Part shown: in pieces, positions 55,001-57,249 of the stretch
Layout: each line of letters begins with the position of its first letter
Position numbering within the stretch: position 1 is the first letter of the stretch
NCBI GenBank assembly: GCA_027924645.1
Contig: BSBN01001365.1
Location: 1-64,000 of the forward strand
Reading direction: 5' to 3'
Length of the DNA stretch: 64,000 nucleotides
From: Cunninghamia lanceolata
Taxonomy: Eukaryota > Streptophyta > Pinopsida > Cupressales > Cupressaceae
Notes under the pieces: model-generated
What the model was told of the DNA's origin: nothing
Seen by the model: only the letters and a program-made list of their open reading frames with translations
The model's database searches: none
Position numbers and translations under genes: made by a program

Positions 55001-57141
55001 TGTTTGGATTCCCTTTAGGCGGATAGATAAGTTGTATTATGATTGTGTATCGATCCTAAATCAGAGATCCGCCTGTGTCAACCTTTTGCCCAACAAGTGA
55101 TATGAAGTCCTTCCCAAGGTGGTGTACTAGGAAATAATGTCTAGGTAGATTCCAACAACATTGAATTCCAACAACTGAGATTGTGCTCACATATTCTCCA
55201 GTGCCAACCTATAAATTTGACAAGATCTCGAAATTAGTTCAACTTGCAACCCTTGTGTAGAGTTGCCAAGCAAGAGGTGAGGGTTTTCATCCTATCCTCT
55301 TGAATTAGAATTTACAGTCAAAGGGTTTTGTCCTTGAATGCACAATCAAAATTCGAACTCAATGAAGAATATCGAAAATAAAATTTGATGATCAAATGAA
55401 GATGGGCGCCTTCTTGATATACCTTTTCAAATTGGGCCCTTGGGTCCCAAATTTCCCTCCAAGTATTTAAAAACTTTTTAATTTTAATTCTATTTTAAGT
55501 ATTTAAAAATACTTTTATTTTAGTACTAGTCTAAGTTACCGATCCTGGTACCGATTCTGGTTCAGGTTCGTGGGTTTGATTCGCGAATTCAGTCAAAATT
55601 TTTCTTTTCGTGTGGATTTGTTTTGGATTCTTTAATACAAAAACATATAAAAATCATAAATATATACATATTTATAGTCTAAAATCAAGAATATTAGACA
55701 TAACATACATATTTATTATTTCCTATAGTTTTTAATGTATAGTAATATTTTAAAATTAATATATAATATTATAATATAATAATACATATAATATAATATA
55801 ATAATATATTTATAAGTTAATAATACTATAATATATTTATACGCAAAACAAAGGATGACATCTTTGTGGCAGGTGGGAAGTGGCAGATATATGTGAAACC
55901 TGGGATGCGTTTAGGGTTTTTGCTCTTTTGTATTTTTTTTAAGACAAAAAAGGGCGATGTACAGAGGAAATCGAGCGGGTTTGTCGAGGCAGCATAGGAA
56001 AATGGTGAAATTCGCCCCTGGATTCGCATGGGTTCATCCTTGATGAATCCGCAGAGTTTATGGTGGATAGAATCCCCGGGCAGATTAGATCCGAATCAGA
56101 ATTCATTTCGAATAAAACCCGACTTTGGACCTGCAAGGTGCGAATCCAGTAACACAGGTAGTAGTGTTTAAAAACACCTTCTATTTTAATTATAATAATA
56201 TTATTAAATTGCTCTTAAAATTAGAAGTTATTGGGCCCAACTTAAATAATATTATTAATTATTTTAGTCTGAAAAAGGGGACATGACAACTACCAATAAC
56301 TCTTTGGCTTTGAATGTTAGGAGAGGTTCTATGTGCAATCGGTTGTGTCCTAGTATTGGCCAGGCTGGCCCCCTTAGCCTCCCTTAGCCTTGGACTTTCC
56401 CGGATGAGAATTCTCCTACTTTGCAGCGGTACTTCTACAGTGATTGCTATTAATTGTTGGATCCTCCAATGTGTTTCTGAACACTAACGCTTGAGGATTT
56501 TGGTTCCCTGCTTGGGTGGTCTTTATTTGTTTCTACTGCTTAGTGGGGTCTTCTATCCATTTTCTGTATTTATAATTTTATTAGTGTGAGGGTTACTCTT
56601 TATAGATTAACCCCCGTGTTATATTTTTTTCTAGCTATTCTCACATTTTCAGTTTCTTGCTTTGTGTCTAGGGCTCTTTTTGCCCCAGTCCTTTCGTATT
56701 GTAGCTGCTGTATGTTCCAGTCCCTTTGATCTATTTTTGGTCATTTGTGGACATCAATCTAATTTCTTTCTTTCTTTCTCTGTTTGATTTTTAATTGTAA
56801 TTGGAGTGCTTTTGTGTTTTGCAGGATCAACAAGGAAACTTTGAAAGAGCAATGAAAGAAATTTTCCATTATAACGTGTTTGACATCTACTCCATGCTGG
56901 ACCTACTACACCATACTGAATTGAGCATGAGGACTCAGGTGTTAGACCAACCATATTCATACAATTACTTTTGTTCTGGAATTTTTAAGTTAGTGGATGT
57001 TGGTTGCAATCAGTATGGTAAACTAAAGAAAATTCATTTGTTAATTTCAGGACAAAAATAGAAATCCAAGGGTGCGTTTACTCATTGTAGATTCAGTGTC
57101 TTCTGTTATAACCCCAGTTCTCAGTGGCAGCAATTTGCAAG
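8682..57141 (+). CDS. RAD51D: RAD51D, RecA-family recombination paralogue (exons 1-7, 3' end outside window)
   Basis: RAD51D is a nuclear RAD51 paralogue that promotes homologous recombination by helping RAD51 filaments assemble on DNA; in plants it also affects telomere length and gene regulation. Seven exons splice in frame through GT...AG introns into 234 codons plus one base. The N-terminal helical domain is residues 1-92, with VEDFLVHDLYTL matching the plant family. GGGLLEGTLTELVGPSASGK leads into Walker A (GPSASGKT, residues 112-119). VFDIYSMLDLL follows, then Walker B (LLIVD, 214-218) before SVSSVITPVLSG. Arabidopsis RAD51D is about 320 residues, so roughly the last quarter (after Walker B) lies beyond the window. 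Introns are 17237, 355, 182, 321, 29550, 112 and more than 6859 bp. No stops or frameshifts occur in the exons, so the gene looks intact. Confidence 0.92.
8764..9656. other. Intron sequence, nothing recognised
   Basis: AT-rich, with a T run near 9100-9110. Two loosely similar stretches (about 9005-9030 and 9450-9475, both with CAGATATCC and GAGAGTT) may be an old repeat. No ORF with family similarity. Confidence 0.4.
9657..10807 (-). repeat. Gypsy 3' LTR (- strand element)
   Basis: On the - strand it starts TGTAATGTCCCCATTTTTGG at 10807 and ends ...CTATTACA at 9657. It is preceded on the - strand by a polypurine tract (GGAAGGGAGGAT, 10808-10819), which marks it as a 3' LTR. A TTTTCGTCC block at about 10320 is the shared leader motif seen in other LTRs here. 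Any TSD would begin with the left flank GTCAT; the partner flank was not found. Confidence 0.75.
10808..12230 (-). pseudogene. Ty3/Gypsy pol remnant (RNase H, integrase, chromodomain-like tail)
   Basis: On the - strand, reading down from 12210: DFSQPFV...YTFHKEMLPLMHDAEKFKQYLLEQHFII is the RNase H N-terminus (12002-12208). A decayed RNase H tail follows to about 11750. The integrase zinc-binding and core start lie at 11355-11585 (SSCKTCTEKKK, then IEGSIYMDFIRCF). Then comes YHVSCLKKAPKKKFNV with an LLEDIAL segment (about 10850-11080), which corresponds to the integrase C-terminus and chromodomain-like region of chromoviruses. Many stops. RT proper and gag are absent. Together with the 3' LTR this is the only trace of an autonomous-type Gypsy in the window. 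Confidence 0.75.
12314..14498 (-). repeat. Element 1 left LTR (3' LTR)
   Basis: On the - strand it runs TGTAATGTCCCC...GGTAGCATTTTACA. A TATA box (TTATAAAAGG on the - strand, about 14228-14237) is followed about 105 bp later by a GGACGGAAACCC motif (about 14121-14132). Ten GTACGG copies cluster at 13038-13908. An unbroken 81-codon frame at 12427-12672 is chance. Confidence 0.9.
13038..13908. repeat. Phased GTACGG pairs, about 167-bp period, in Element 1 LTR
   Basis: GTACGG starts at 13038, 13218, 13390, 13406, 13554, 13569, 13721, 13737, 13888 and 13903. From 13390 on they are pairs 15-16 bp apart, with pair-to-pair spacing of 164, 167 and 167 bp. Sequence after the pairs at 13390 and 13721 is visibly related (both continue ATTAAAAATTC-like), so this is a degenerate tandem repeat. 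Confidence 0.85.
14499..14515 (-). other. Element 1 polypurine tract
   Basis: On the - strand CTTTGGGAAGGGAGGAC runs directly into the LTR start TGTAATG. This is the expected plus-strand priming site of an LTR retrotransposon. Confidence 0.85.
14604..14979 (-). other. Element 1 tail between ORF2 and polypurine tract
   Basis: A 131-codon - strand frame (14604-14999) is rich in Trp, Tyr, Ile and Phe and overlaps the ORF2 end by 20 bp. No family is recognised. Element D has a comparably placed aromatic/hydrophobic frame. It may be coding, a structural RNA spacer, or chance. Confidence 0.3.
14980..16896 (-). CDS. Element 1 ORF2: 638-aa acidic coiled-coil retroelement protein, novel family
   Basis: An intact 638-codon ORF of unknown biochemical function. 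The first about 20 residues are probably out of the ancestral frame: in the neighbouring frame, FASPKFDEEL at about 16860-16890 continues the pattern seen in Element D. Residues 20-55 (VRMIGGMIEGKLSSEP) match the Element D acidic module. Residues 90-150 are acidic (FSDDSEEEH). Residues 150-250 are a predicted coiled coil (VVKEDTIIQALSRLDSIHKH) with a DYLQL...DRD signature, also shared with Element D. A second helical, charged stretch (about 455-515) is rich in Gln, Lys and Glu. No enzyme motif is visible. It lies 88 bp downstream of ORF1 on the same presumed transcript. A structural or RNA-binding role in trans-mobilised particles is inference. Confidence 0.75.
   Translation of the reverse strand: MLKEWSLQVLNLMRSLITEDASSLKTEVRMIGGMIEGKLSSEPKIVAAECLEGFKKSRVATVEEFEVAETSRTALNMEHPYQSRNSNSNFEWDFPIREPQFDFSDDSEEEHVNDMGSNGMDSLDDHIAFSPTNDEKSDYGSQGQLEKKSLVWEVLQDQMVVKEDTIIQALSRLDSIHKHLEDLIWTAQKEERQKRMGHGISHTHLHPFKEALELIKEDYLQLVGDRDKAIQFVKDQDREIVDLCLRLSRHNHTLHNSENQSFITAIPRLQNDKANGVGDEQVEERIEESYNVEPCKLLTFNDEDFSETLPTQISGEKDETNQDLMACEYYKVGIKEDSKVLIWDSDILPHSYEIVTLTLGESTSVGTQSTSAENENFTDDALVNLEDMAQEYDWYSEFYNSSHILSTHHEVTSSHKDDSIIEFPIDGSQKLGVKNGICEVNSSHKNSDFVYQTWDDVERTQIWYDIWSQRAKEAKLAAAHTRLHLQQIKEQVHRLDQARQQREAYLRSLFLKNDVECVMNKSLMTAKPNEQLNSYESKFSCCSHVCINEIDDTYHLDGLVKTSSKMELWIDEDNSKISADVSHLFDNVVDHIDDTPSGPAIQELSLVGVEGIHNSYLAMSPIDYNRAAFYLLIGLHFL
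16985..17920 (-). CDS. Element 1 ORF1: captured PDS5-like cohesin-cofactor N-terminal domain, 311 aa
   Basis: PDS5 proteins bind cohesin and regulate its loading and release and sister-chromatid cohesion. Residues about 53-275 align by eye with the N-terminal HEAT region of plant PDS5C-type proteins: LQEKLKIVGRRLEHLPRSKE, then KVDQSPSQAV, TCISEVARFSAPKEPYDDDT and KILEIMAKVKLCYLLIDL all have direct counterparts. Residues 1-52 (alternative start Met16, MAFVCETLKVLL) are not obviously PDS5. The frame is uninterrupted, has no introns and ends DDESSC. Full plant PDS5C-like proteins are about 800-900 residues, so only the N-terminal third is present. It is internal to the LTRs and next to the primer site, so it belongs to the element rather than being a host gene. 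Capture as processed RNA is inferred. Confidence 0.85.
   Translation of the reverse strand: MLQFLKSRSVFQLGNMAFVCETLKVLLKSVEQNQFSIEEGFERWCKEQEAISDLQEKLKIVGRRLEHLPRSKEVLLRNLDEAEGCLCKVDQSPSQAVRKALAPLVCSLVKTELLRHHDEQIRLAAVTCISEVARFSAPKEPYDDDTMKVIFQLMVESFQGLHDVKNPTFDQRVKILEIMAKVKLCYLLIDLKCNDMILHMFEYFIFGIKKRHSNKVKNSMLSIMSLILDKGDAVCPQLQSDLLVIWRKEQHVSSAAYDFTSKLIELKIEKFKDQLTTKELISFGIQVPHSLQVDSMSLSNKSVEWDDESSC
17957..17968 (-). other. Element 1 primer-binding site (tRNA-iMet)
   Basis: On the - strand TGGTATCAGAGC lies one base after the LTR end. It is complementary to the 3' end of plant initiator-Met tRNA, the usual primer of plant LTR retrotransposons. Confidence 0.9.
17970..20137 (-). repeat. Element 1 right LTR (5' LTR)
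   Basis: Near-identical copy of 12314-14498. It lacks about 16 bp between the last GTACGG pair, leaving one copy at 19544, and has a few single-base indels. Directly adjacent to the primer-binding site, so it is the promoter-bearing 5' LTR. Confidence 0.9.
18695..19549. repeat. Phased GTACGG pairs in Element 1 right LTR
   Basis: Same array as the left LTR: GTACGG at 18695, 18874, 19046, 19062, 19210, 19225, 19377, 19393 and 19544. Spacings of 164, 167 and 167 bp are preserved. Confidence 0.85.
20143..21340. other. Intron 1 filler, no gene recognised
   Basis: 20143-20235 has imperfect short repeats around TTTGTGGGTCCAT and TTTGTGGATTCAT. Joining the Element 1 TSD shows the flank at 12.25-12.31 kb continues here (GGGTCCATAAGGGCCAATTT), so this is the pre-insertion target. 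Remaining frames are short. Confidence 0.45.
21345..21640 (+). pseudogene. hAT transposase fragment (BED zinc finger)
   Basis: From 21430 one frame reads CNYCGF-stop-MR-stop-GINHLKYHVAQILGQDV, then VTQEMNPLLANYE. This is the CxxC...HxxxxH BED zinc finger and following segment of plant hAT transposases. In-frame stops at the Gly/Lys positions and loss of the catalytic hAT core show it is dead. DNA-binding finger only. Confidence 0.7.
22040..22694. repeat. Dyad-symmetric tandem repeat array (left part)
   Basis: About eight degenerate units contain CGGCAAGTT...GTTCGCGAACTTGCCGAA-type inverted repeats separated by GAAAGA-rich spacers. Cores lie at about 22060, 22120, 22230, 22345, 22445, 22495, 22585 and 22660. 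The 205-codon - strand frame over it merely translates the repeat. The array resumes at 24159 after the solo LTR. Confidence 0.7.
22695..24158 (-). mobile_element. Solo LTR A2 (Gypsy-type, TGTAAT family)
   Basis: The + strand runs TGTAATATCCCC...GGGGACATTACA, the reverse of solo LTR A1 at 27767. Flanks AACAT and AACGC look like a decayed 5-bp TSD with two transitions. It interrupts the dyad repeat array. On the - strand it has the LTR leader with a GGACGAAACCC motif at about 23427-23437. Confidence 0.8.
24159..24245. repeat. Dyad-symmetric repeat array (right part)
   Basis: AACGCCGAAAAGG...AAGTTGCCAAACTTGCC continues the array at 22040-22694, confirming that the solo LTR inserted into it. 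Confidence 0.65.
25022..25068. repeat. CT microsatellite
   Basis: Uninterrupted CT dinucleotide run of about 47 bp. Confidence 0.97.
25564..25686. repeat. 62-bp tandem duplication
   Basis: Two copies in direct tandem, each starting GTGTCAACTTACC and ending AAGCTGAA, at 25564 and 25626. They are essentially identical, so recent. Confidence 0.95.
26001..26080 (+). CDS. RAD51D: RAD51D exon 2
   Basis: Acceptor TTTTTTGCAG ends at 26000. The exon reads EDFLVHDLYTLAAIAEHQ through EVLKQ, the conserved N-terminal domain of plant RAD51D. The donor CAG|GTTACT is the same nonamer as exon 1. It ends in phase 0. Confidence 0.9.
26436..26551 (+). CDS. RAD51D: RAD51D exon 3
   Basis: After acceptor TTTTTTAG the exon encodes AIAEILSFVDKQHAQWLTGS through NKHILPTGCE and ends with two bases of a Gly codon. 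HILPTGCEG is the segment before the RecA core (HILSTG in relatives). Confidence 0.9.
26734..26815 (+). CDS. RAD51D: RAD51D exon 4 (Walker A)
   Basis: The exon completes the split Gly codon, then encodes VDSLLGGGLLEGTLTELVG followed by PSASGKTQ. GPSASGKT is the ATP-binding P-loop, with all key residues (Gly, Lys, Thr) present. The donor CAA|GTGCGG is weak at position -1 (A, not G). Confidence 0.92.
27137..27274 (+). CDS. RAD51D: RAD51D exon 5
   Basis: After acceptor GTGCAG the 46 codons read ICLRATSHVAYYSQAAVMFL, then DTCNSFSSKRIVDFLDIL through SLKSK. The LDT-NSFS-RRI block is diagnostic of plant RAD51D. Phase 0 at both ends; the donor AAG|GTCAGA opens the 29.6-kb intron. Confidence 0.92.
27550..29738 (+). 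mobile_element. LINE 1: degenerate LINE reverse transcriptase split by solo LTR A1
   Basis: Left part (27600-27766) reads LDSKKAVDSIP then FQKLQDIVISDT and LYEVVVG, an RT finger/palm segment with one stop. Right part (29176-29570) reads IGVKQGCPLPPTLFGIYIDE, then ILLFADDVILLSHS, with an intact FADD catalytic box. Removing the solo LTR and one TSD copy puts both parts in one frame. From 29576 a 3' UTR-like segment ends GTGGACATTAATATAATTTC plus TTTC units, closely matching the end of LINE 2 at 56.72-56.78 kb. The 5' half is missing. Confidence 0.82.
27767..29170 (+). mobile_element. Solo LTR A1 (Gypsy-type)
   Basis: TGTAATGTCCCCATTTTCC...TTGGGGATATTACA, 1404 bp, flanked by perfect 5-bp TSD TGTCC (27762-27766 and 29171-29175). 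No interior or second LTR, so it is a recombinational solo LTR. TATA box TATAAATA at 28362; leader motif GGATGAAAACCC at 28464-28475 with a second related GGAGGAAACCC at 28494. Confidence 0.92.
29745..29983 (+). pseudogene. 3' end of a + strand Gypsy interior with polypurine tract
   Basis: TGCTTGAGGACAAGCAATTC then GAGAGGGAGGAC directly abuts the LTR start at 29984. The same GAGGACAAGCAAT...GGGAGGAC arrangement ends Element 1 and Element D. A GTACGGCC lies at about 29877. Upstream coding is lost. Confidence 0.65.
29984..32429 (+). repeat. Gypsy 3' LTR (LTR H), interrupted by a hAT MITE
   Basis: Starts TGTAATGTCCCCATTCTGGG and ends TTTGGGATATTACA. Subtracting the MITE and one TSD leaves about 1.28 kb. 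TATAAATA at 30530 is followed by GATGAAAACC (30612) and GGACGAAACCC (30642). It follows a polypurine tract, so it is a 3' LTR whose 5' partner has been lost. Confidence 0.8.
30947..32107. mobile_element. hAT-like MITE, 1.16 kb, TSD CTTGATAT
   Basis: Perfect 8-bp TSD CTTGATAT (30939-30946 and 32108-32115). Termini CATAGTTGGAAAACTC and, on the opposite strand, CATAGATGGAAGACTC form about 16-bp inverted repeats. Eight-bp TSDs and CA-starting termini are typical of hAT. Sub-terminal ACTCGCCGAG/CTCGGCGAG motifs repeat at both ends. The interior lacks a transposase; scraps such as an 83-codon frame at 31230-31481 have no recognised homology. Confidence 0.85.
32430..32640. other. Unassigned spacer
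   Basis: Short stretch between LTR H and LINE 2. No feature recognised. Confidence 0.4.
32640..33523 (+). mobile_element. LINE 2 left part (C-terminal zinc finger region)
   Basis: At about 32990-33085 one + strand frame reads LRHCHILRSERFYRVCFLQV then EESEEHLFS. This is the zf-RVT-like Cys/His region at the C-terminus of plant LINE ORF2. The remainder is 3' UTR-like. It is cut at 33523 by Element C (TSD ACTAC) and resumes at 56289. Confidence 0.7.
33851..36924 (-). mobile_element. Solo LTR A3 with solo LTR B nested in its end
   Basis: TGTAATATCCCCAATGGG at left, with the final ATTACA at 36919-36924. TSD AGTGA (33846-33850) and AGCGA (36925-36929) differ by one transition. Without LTR B it is 1543 bp. 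Same family as A1 and A2. On the - strand: TATAAATAAGAG at about 34830 and GGACGAAAACCC at 34717-34728. Confidence 0.87.
35388..36913 (-). mobile_element. Solo LTR B, nested, TSD GGGAC
   Basis: TGAAATATATACCCC...AAGGGGACATTACA, 1526 bp, flanked by perfect 5-bp TSD GGGAC (35383-35387 and 36914-36918). After it the last six bases of LTR A3 (ATTACA) resume. Contains GTAC motifs at 35853, 36014 and 36035, resembling the Element 1 LTR family. Confidence 0.88.
38028..38529 (-). other. Element C interior, 3' part and polypurine tract
   Basis: The - strand ends GGGCAAGCAATTCTAGGAAG then GGCAGAC before the LTR. The 117-codon - strand frame at 37981-38334 (HSVGTMVFEHPSMLGAFWQK) has no recognised domain. 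Confidence 0.55.
39546..40071. repeat. Phased GTAC pairs in Element D LTR
   Basis: GTAC at 39546 and 39561, 39713 and 39730, 39882 and 39898, then 40068. Within-pair spacing is 15-17 bp and pair-to-pair spacing 167, 169 and 186 bp. Same layout as the Element 1 LTR although the surrounding sequence differs. Confidence 0.8.
41060..44253 (-). pseudogene. Element E large ORF, about 1000 codons, broken; gag-like or unknown
   Basis: Read on the - strand from Met at 44253. An N-terminal globular part of 301 codons (to 43348) contains IVTREGKVLAYLRKEAIAEA, then FDIP and EINYMVVFLNRIMGC, reminiscent of plant retrotransposon ORF1 proteins of Athila/Tat type but not securely assigned. After a frameshift come FVAKYGKWFIQFPRVTYIRV (43.2-43.4 kb) and FDPFGTVRQKFG (42.7-43.1 kb). 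A Ser/Asp-rich acidic linker with a basic PSKKAKV (possible nuclear localisation signal) spans 42.49-42.67 kb. A coiled-coil region of 188 codons (41672-42238) and a helical tail (41081-41467) follow. No enzyme motif is present. Confidence 0.6.
44300..45290. other. Element E 5' region, no domain recognised
   Basis: Region upstream of the large - strand ORF. A 139-codon + strand frame (44803-45222, CMLESDFHIHYTMSIAIYAV) has no recognised motif and may be chance. Confidence 0.35.
45356..45505. repeat. 72-bp tandem repeat with GTCCGCCTAAGCGGAC palindrome
   Basis: Two units and a partial third, each with a palindromic GTCCGCCTAAGCGGAC-like core and the shared phrases TGATATCTA and CAAAGTGC...CAAGATGTCC. 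Units start at about 45360 and 45432. A further degenerate core (CTAGGCGGAC) lies at 45289. Confidence 0.75.
46326..46337 (+). other. Element D primer-binding site (tRNA-iMet)
   Basis: TGGTATCAGAGC one base after the left LTR end. Confidence 0.92.
46489..47847 (+). CDS. Element D ORF: 452-aa zinc-knuckle, acidic retroelement protein (novel family)
   Basis: Starts with ATG about 150 bp after the primer site. Residues 1-95 are charged and helical (SQDELEKAVQEKLDRRK). Residues 138-157 (NELRRRNLCFLCKDSWEPNH plus HCK) form a gag-type zinc knuckle: Cys142, Cys145, His153 or 154, Cys155, very like the knuckle of Ty3/Gypsy gag. From about 165 on the protein is strongly acidic. Residues 232-268 (LDFASPSFDEDPED...RLLEGDCASEP) match the start of Element 1 ORF2. 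The frame ends early: a one-base loss near 47828 shifts the coiled-coil module into the next frame. Function unknown; RNA binding through the knuckle is inferred from gag. Confidence 0.78.
   Translation: MASLKRSETNVLFDSLRQSQDELEKAVQEKLDRRKYHHEATKIIDEYERLSDDCKQQLPWDAFLKIIKEGNPDKKGFIEYIQKIRKEEEMKTMSLCKPELPFPLARTKIHSKSSFSSLLNKKTPISRKKEFSKNELRRRNLCFLCKDSWEPNHHCKNKAEPVTFTTYFFFQGDVETKRREDEILISEIHKTEPLYDEEDTNHEACIKEFADLEKSTTKISEVELCFDEEPEVLDFASPSFDEDPEDATSIEEMKMINRLLEGDCASEPESIEVKCLFEDMGNNEIEEVNAAENIRTTPNEEQFHHSSEGSLDYEWDISMQSEEQLDSSMILDEECADEDFKSAIGDDSMFEYETAISFDLSDEEEESIATQFEEPSVLSEEIVEEHVDGKLVEGFGSASRIGLTFGFDDVTSCSQSGHEKDNLKVADFKDHASKDMTKNLFCSADWILRISC
47823..48452 (+). pseudogene. Element D coiled-coil module, frameshifted continuation
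   Basis: Continues the 452-aa ORF in another frame: LLVAEDKVVQVLKHLDSSHK, VEDHIWRAQVERRQMG, KALETLKSDYLNLLIDRD. Each block has a counterpart in Element 1 ORF2 residues 155-225. A stop at 48069 and a frameshift near 48325 follow. The last part reads EQIDELCEQKGENNFQLFDD and stops at 48451. Confidence 0.75.
48460..49254 (+). other. Element D tail frame, 264 codons, hydrophobic segments
   Basis: An open frame between the coiled-coil module and the polypurine tract. It is unusually rich in Phe, Trp, Ile and Cys, with possible membrane-spanning stretches (VVSCWMIAHFLIFGFIDV). No family is recognised. It may be chance in a U-rich 3' region, or an accessory or env-like frame; it resembles Element 1's tail in position and composition only. 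Confidence 0.3.
49363..49375 (+). other. Element D polypurine tract
   Basis: GAGCGGGGAGGAC immediately before the right LTR start TGTAATG, preceded by TTGAGGACAAACAAT, as in the other Gypsy-type elements here. Confidence 0.85.
49376..51667 (+). repeat. Element D right LTR (3' LTR)
   Basis: Collinear with the left LTR. Carries a private 30-bp tandem duplication (50471-50500 and 50501-50530). Several CG dinucleotides in the GTAC motifs have changed to TG or CA, as expected for methylated DNA. Confidence 0.9.
51673..52194 (-). other. Element C interior after the protease, no domain
   Basis: Follows the protease linker. Frames here are Phe/Leu/Ile-rich without RT motifs. Element D is inserted at its left end (TSD AACCC). 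Confidence 0.45.
52195..54188 (-). pseudogene. Element C gag-protease polyprotein, broken
   Basis: A Ty3/Gypsy-type polyprotein from a Met near 54188. After an early frameshift, one frame runs from 53775 to 52195, broken only by in-frame stops at 53380, 53122 and 52558. Gag core: KLTLPPFDGMGKSTAHAWVQ, then IKFSILYLEGIAHEWW (about 53450-53640). A decayed zinc knuckle, LCFTCKEILGPSHLW, lacks its final Cys. Then comes the aspartic protease with catalytic VLIDSGATHNFLDED (about 52755-52800) and VLGVQWLYSLGDFTLDY. RT does not follow. Gag packages the RNA and the protease matures the particle. Flanked by a tRNA primer site at right and cut at left by Element D. Confidence 0.88.
54227..54238 (-). 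other. Element C primer-binding site (tRNA-iMet)
   Basis: - strand TGGTATCAGAGC one base from the 5' LTR end, the same arrangement as in Elements 1 and D. Confidence 0.9.
54240..56288 (-). repeat. Element C right LTR (5' LTR) with MITE
   Basis: Starts TATAATGTCCCCTCTATG (first G of TGTAAT mutated) and ends GGGGACATGACA. Contains a MITE at 55531-56157. Otherwise collinear with the left LTR, including the TTTAAAAATACTTTTATTTT tract near 55503. Confidence 0.88.
55531..56157. mobile_element. hAT-like MITE, 627 bp, in Element C right LTR
   Basis: It interrupts LTR sequence that is continuous in the left copy. Flanks GTACTAGT (55523-55530) and GTAGTAGT (56158-56165) are an 8-bp TSD with one mismatch. 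Termini CTAAGTTACCGATCC and, on the other strand, CTGTGTTACTGGATTC are imperfect inverted repeats. Very AT-rich centre with ATATAATA repeats (55730-55840). No transposase. Confidence 0.75.
56289..56782 (+). mobile_element. LINE 2 right part (3' end with TTTC tail)
   Basis: Continuation of LINE 2 after Element C. It ends CTATTTTTGGTCATTTGTGG, then ACATCAATCTAATTTC plus repeated TTTC units at 56763-56779. The same terminal signature ends LINE 1 at about 29738. The insertion ends about 42 bp before RAD51D exon 6. Confidence 0.7.
56825..56938 (+). CDS. RAD51D: RAD51D exon 6
   Basis: A pyrimidine-rich tract and acceptor TTTTGCAG precede 38 codons, including FERAMKEIFHYNVFDIYSML, then DLLHHTELSMRTQ. 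VFDIYSMLDLL corresponds to VYDIYTLFDTL in Arabidopsis. Donor CAG|GTGTTA, phase 0. The acceptor polypyrimidine tract lies only about 40 bp after the TTTC-rich 3' tail of a LINE. Confidence 0.92.
57051..57141 (+). CDS. RAD51D: RAD51D exon 7 (Walker B)
   Basis: The exon encodes DKNRNPRVRLLIVDSVSSVI, then TPVLSGSNLQ, and ends with the first base of the next codon. LLIVD is Walker B. The next family segment (a Gly-Ala-Leu helix leading to a VTNH motif) was not found before 64000. Confidence 0.92.
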
Positions 57142-57249
57142 GTATAACACTCCGTGTCTCAATTTTCTTGTCATACAAGTGATGAGATTTTCATCATCTA
57201 AGCTGATTATTAAGACTGAACTTTTTCAGGTTTTGAATGCTTACAAGGA

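Larger units (their letters stand above)
33524..56288 (-). mobile_element. Element C: Gypsy-type gag-protease LTR retrotransposon, host of nested insertions
   Basis: A perfect 5-bp TSD ACTAC (33519-33523 and 56289-56293) bounds a 22.8-kb complex. The original element is only about 6 kb: 3' LTR at left (33524-38027, interrupted), interior (38028-38529 plus 51673-54239) and 5' LTR at right (54240-56288). The primer site at 54227-54238 sets - strand orientation. The interior codes gag and aspartic protease but no RT, RNase H or integrase, so it was non-autonomous or internally deleted. Inserted later: solo LTR A3 with solo LTR B inside it, Element D with Element E inside it, and a MITE. Confidence 0.88.
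27275..56824 (+). other. RAD51D: RAD51D intron 5 (29.6 kb), nested transposons
   Basis: Bounded by AAG|GTCAGA and TTTTGCAG. It is almost entirely two LINEs and the LTR elements nested in them. Deepest stacks: solo LTR B in solo LTR A3 in Element C in LINE 2, and Element E in Element D in Element C in LINE 2. Confidence 0.88.
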
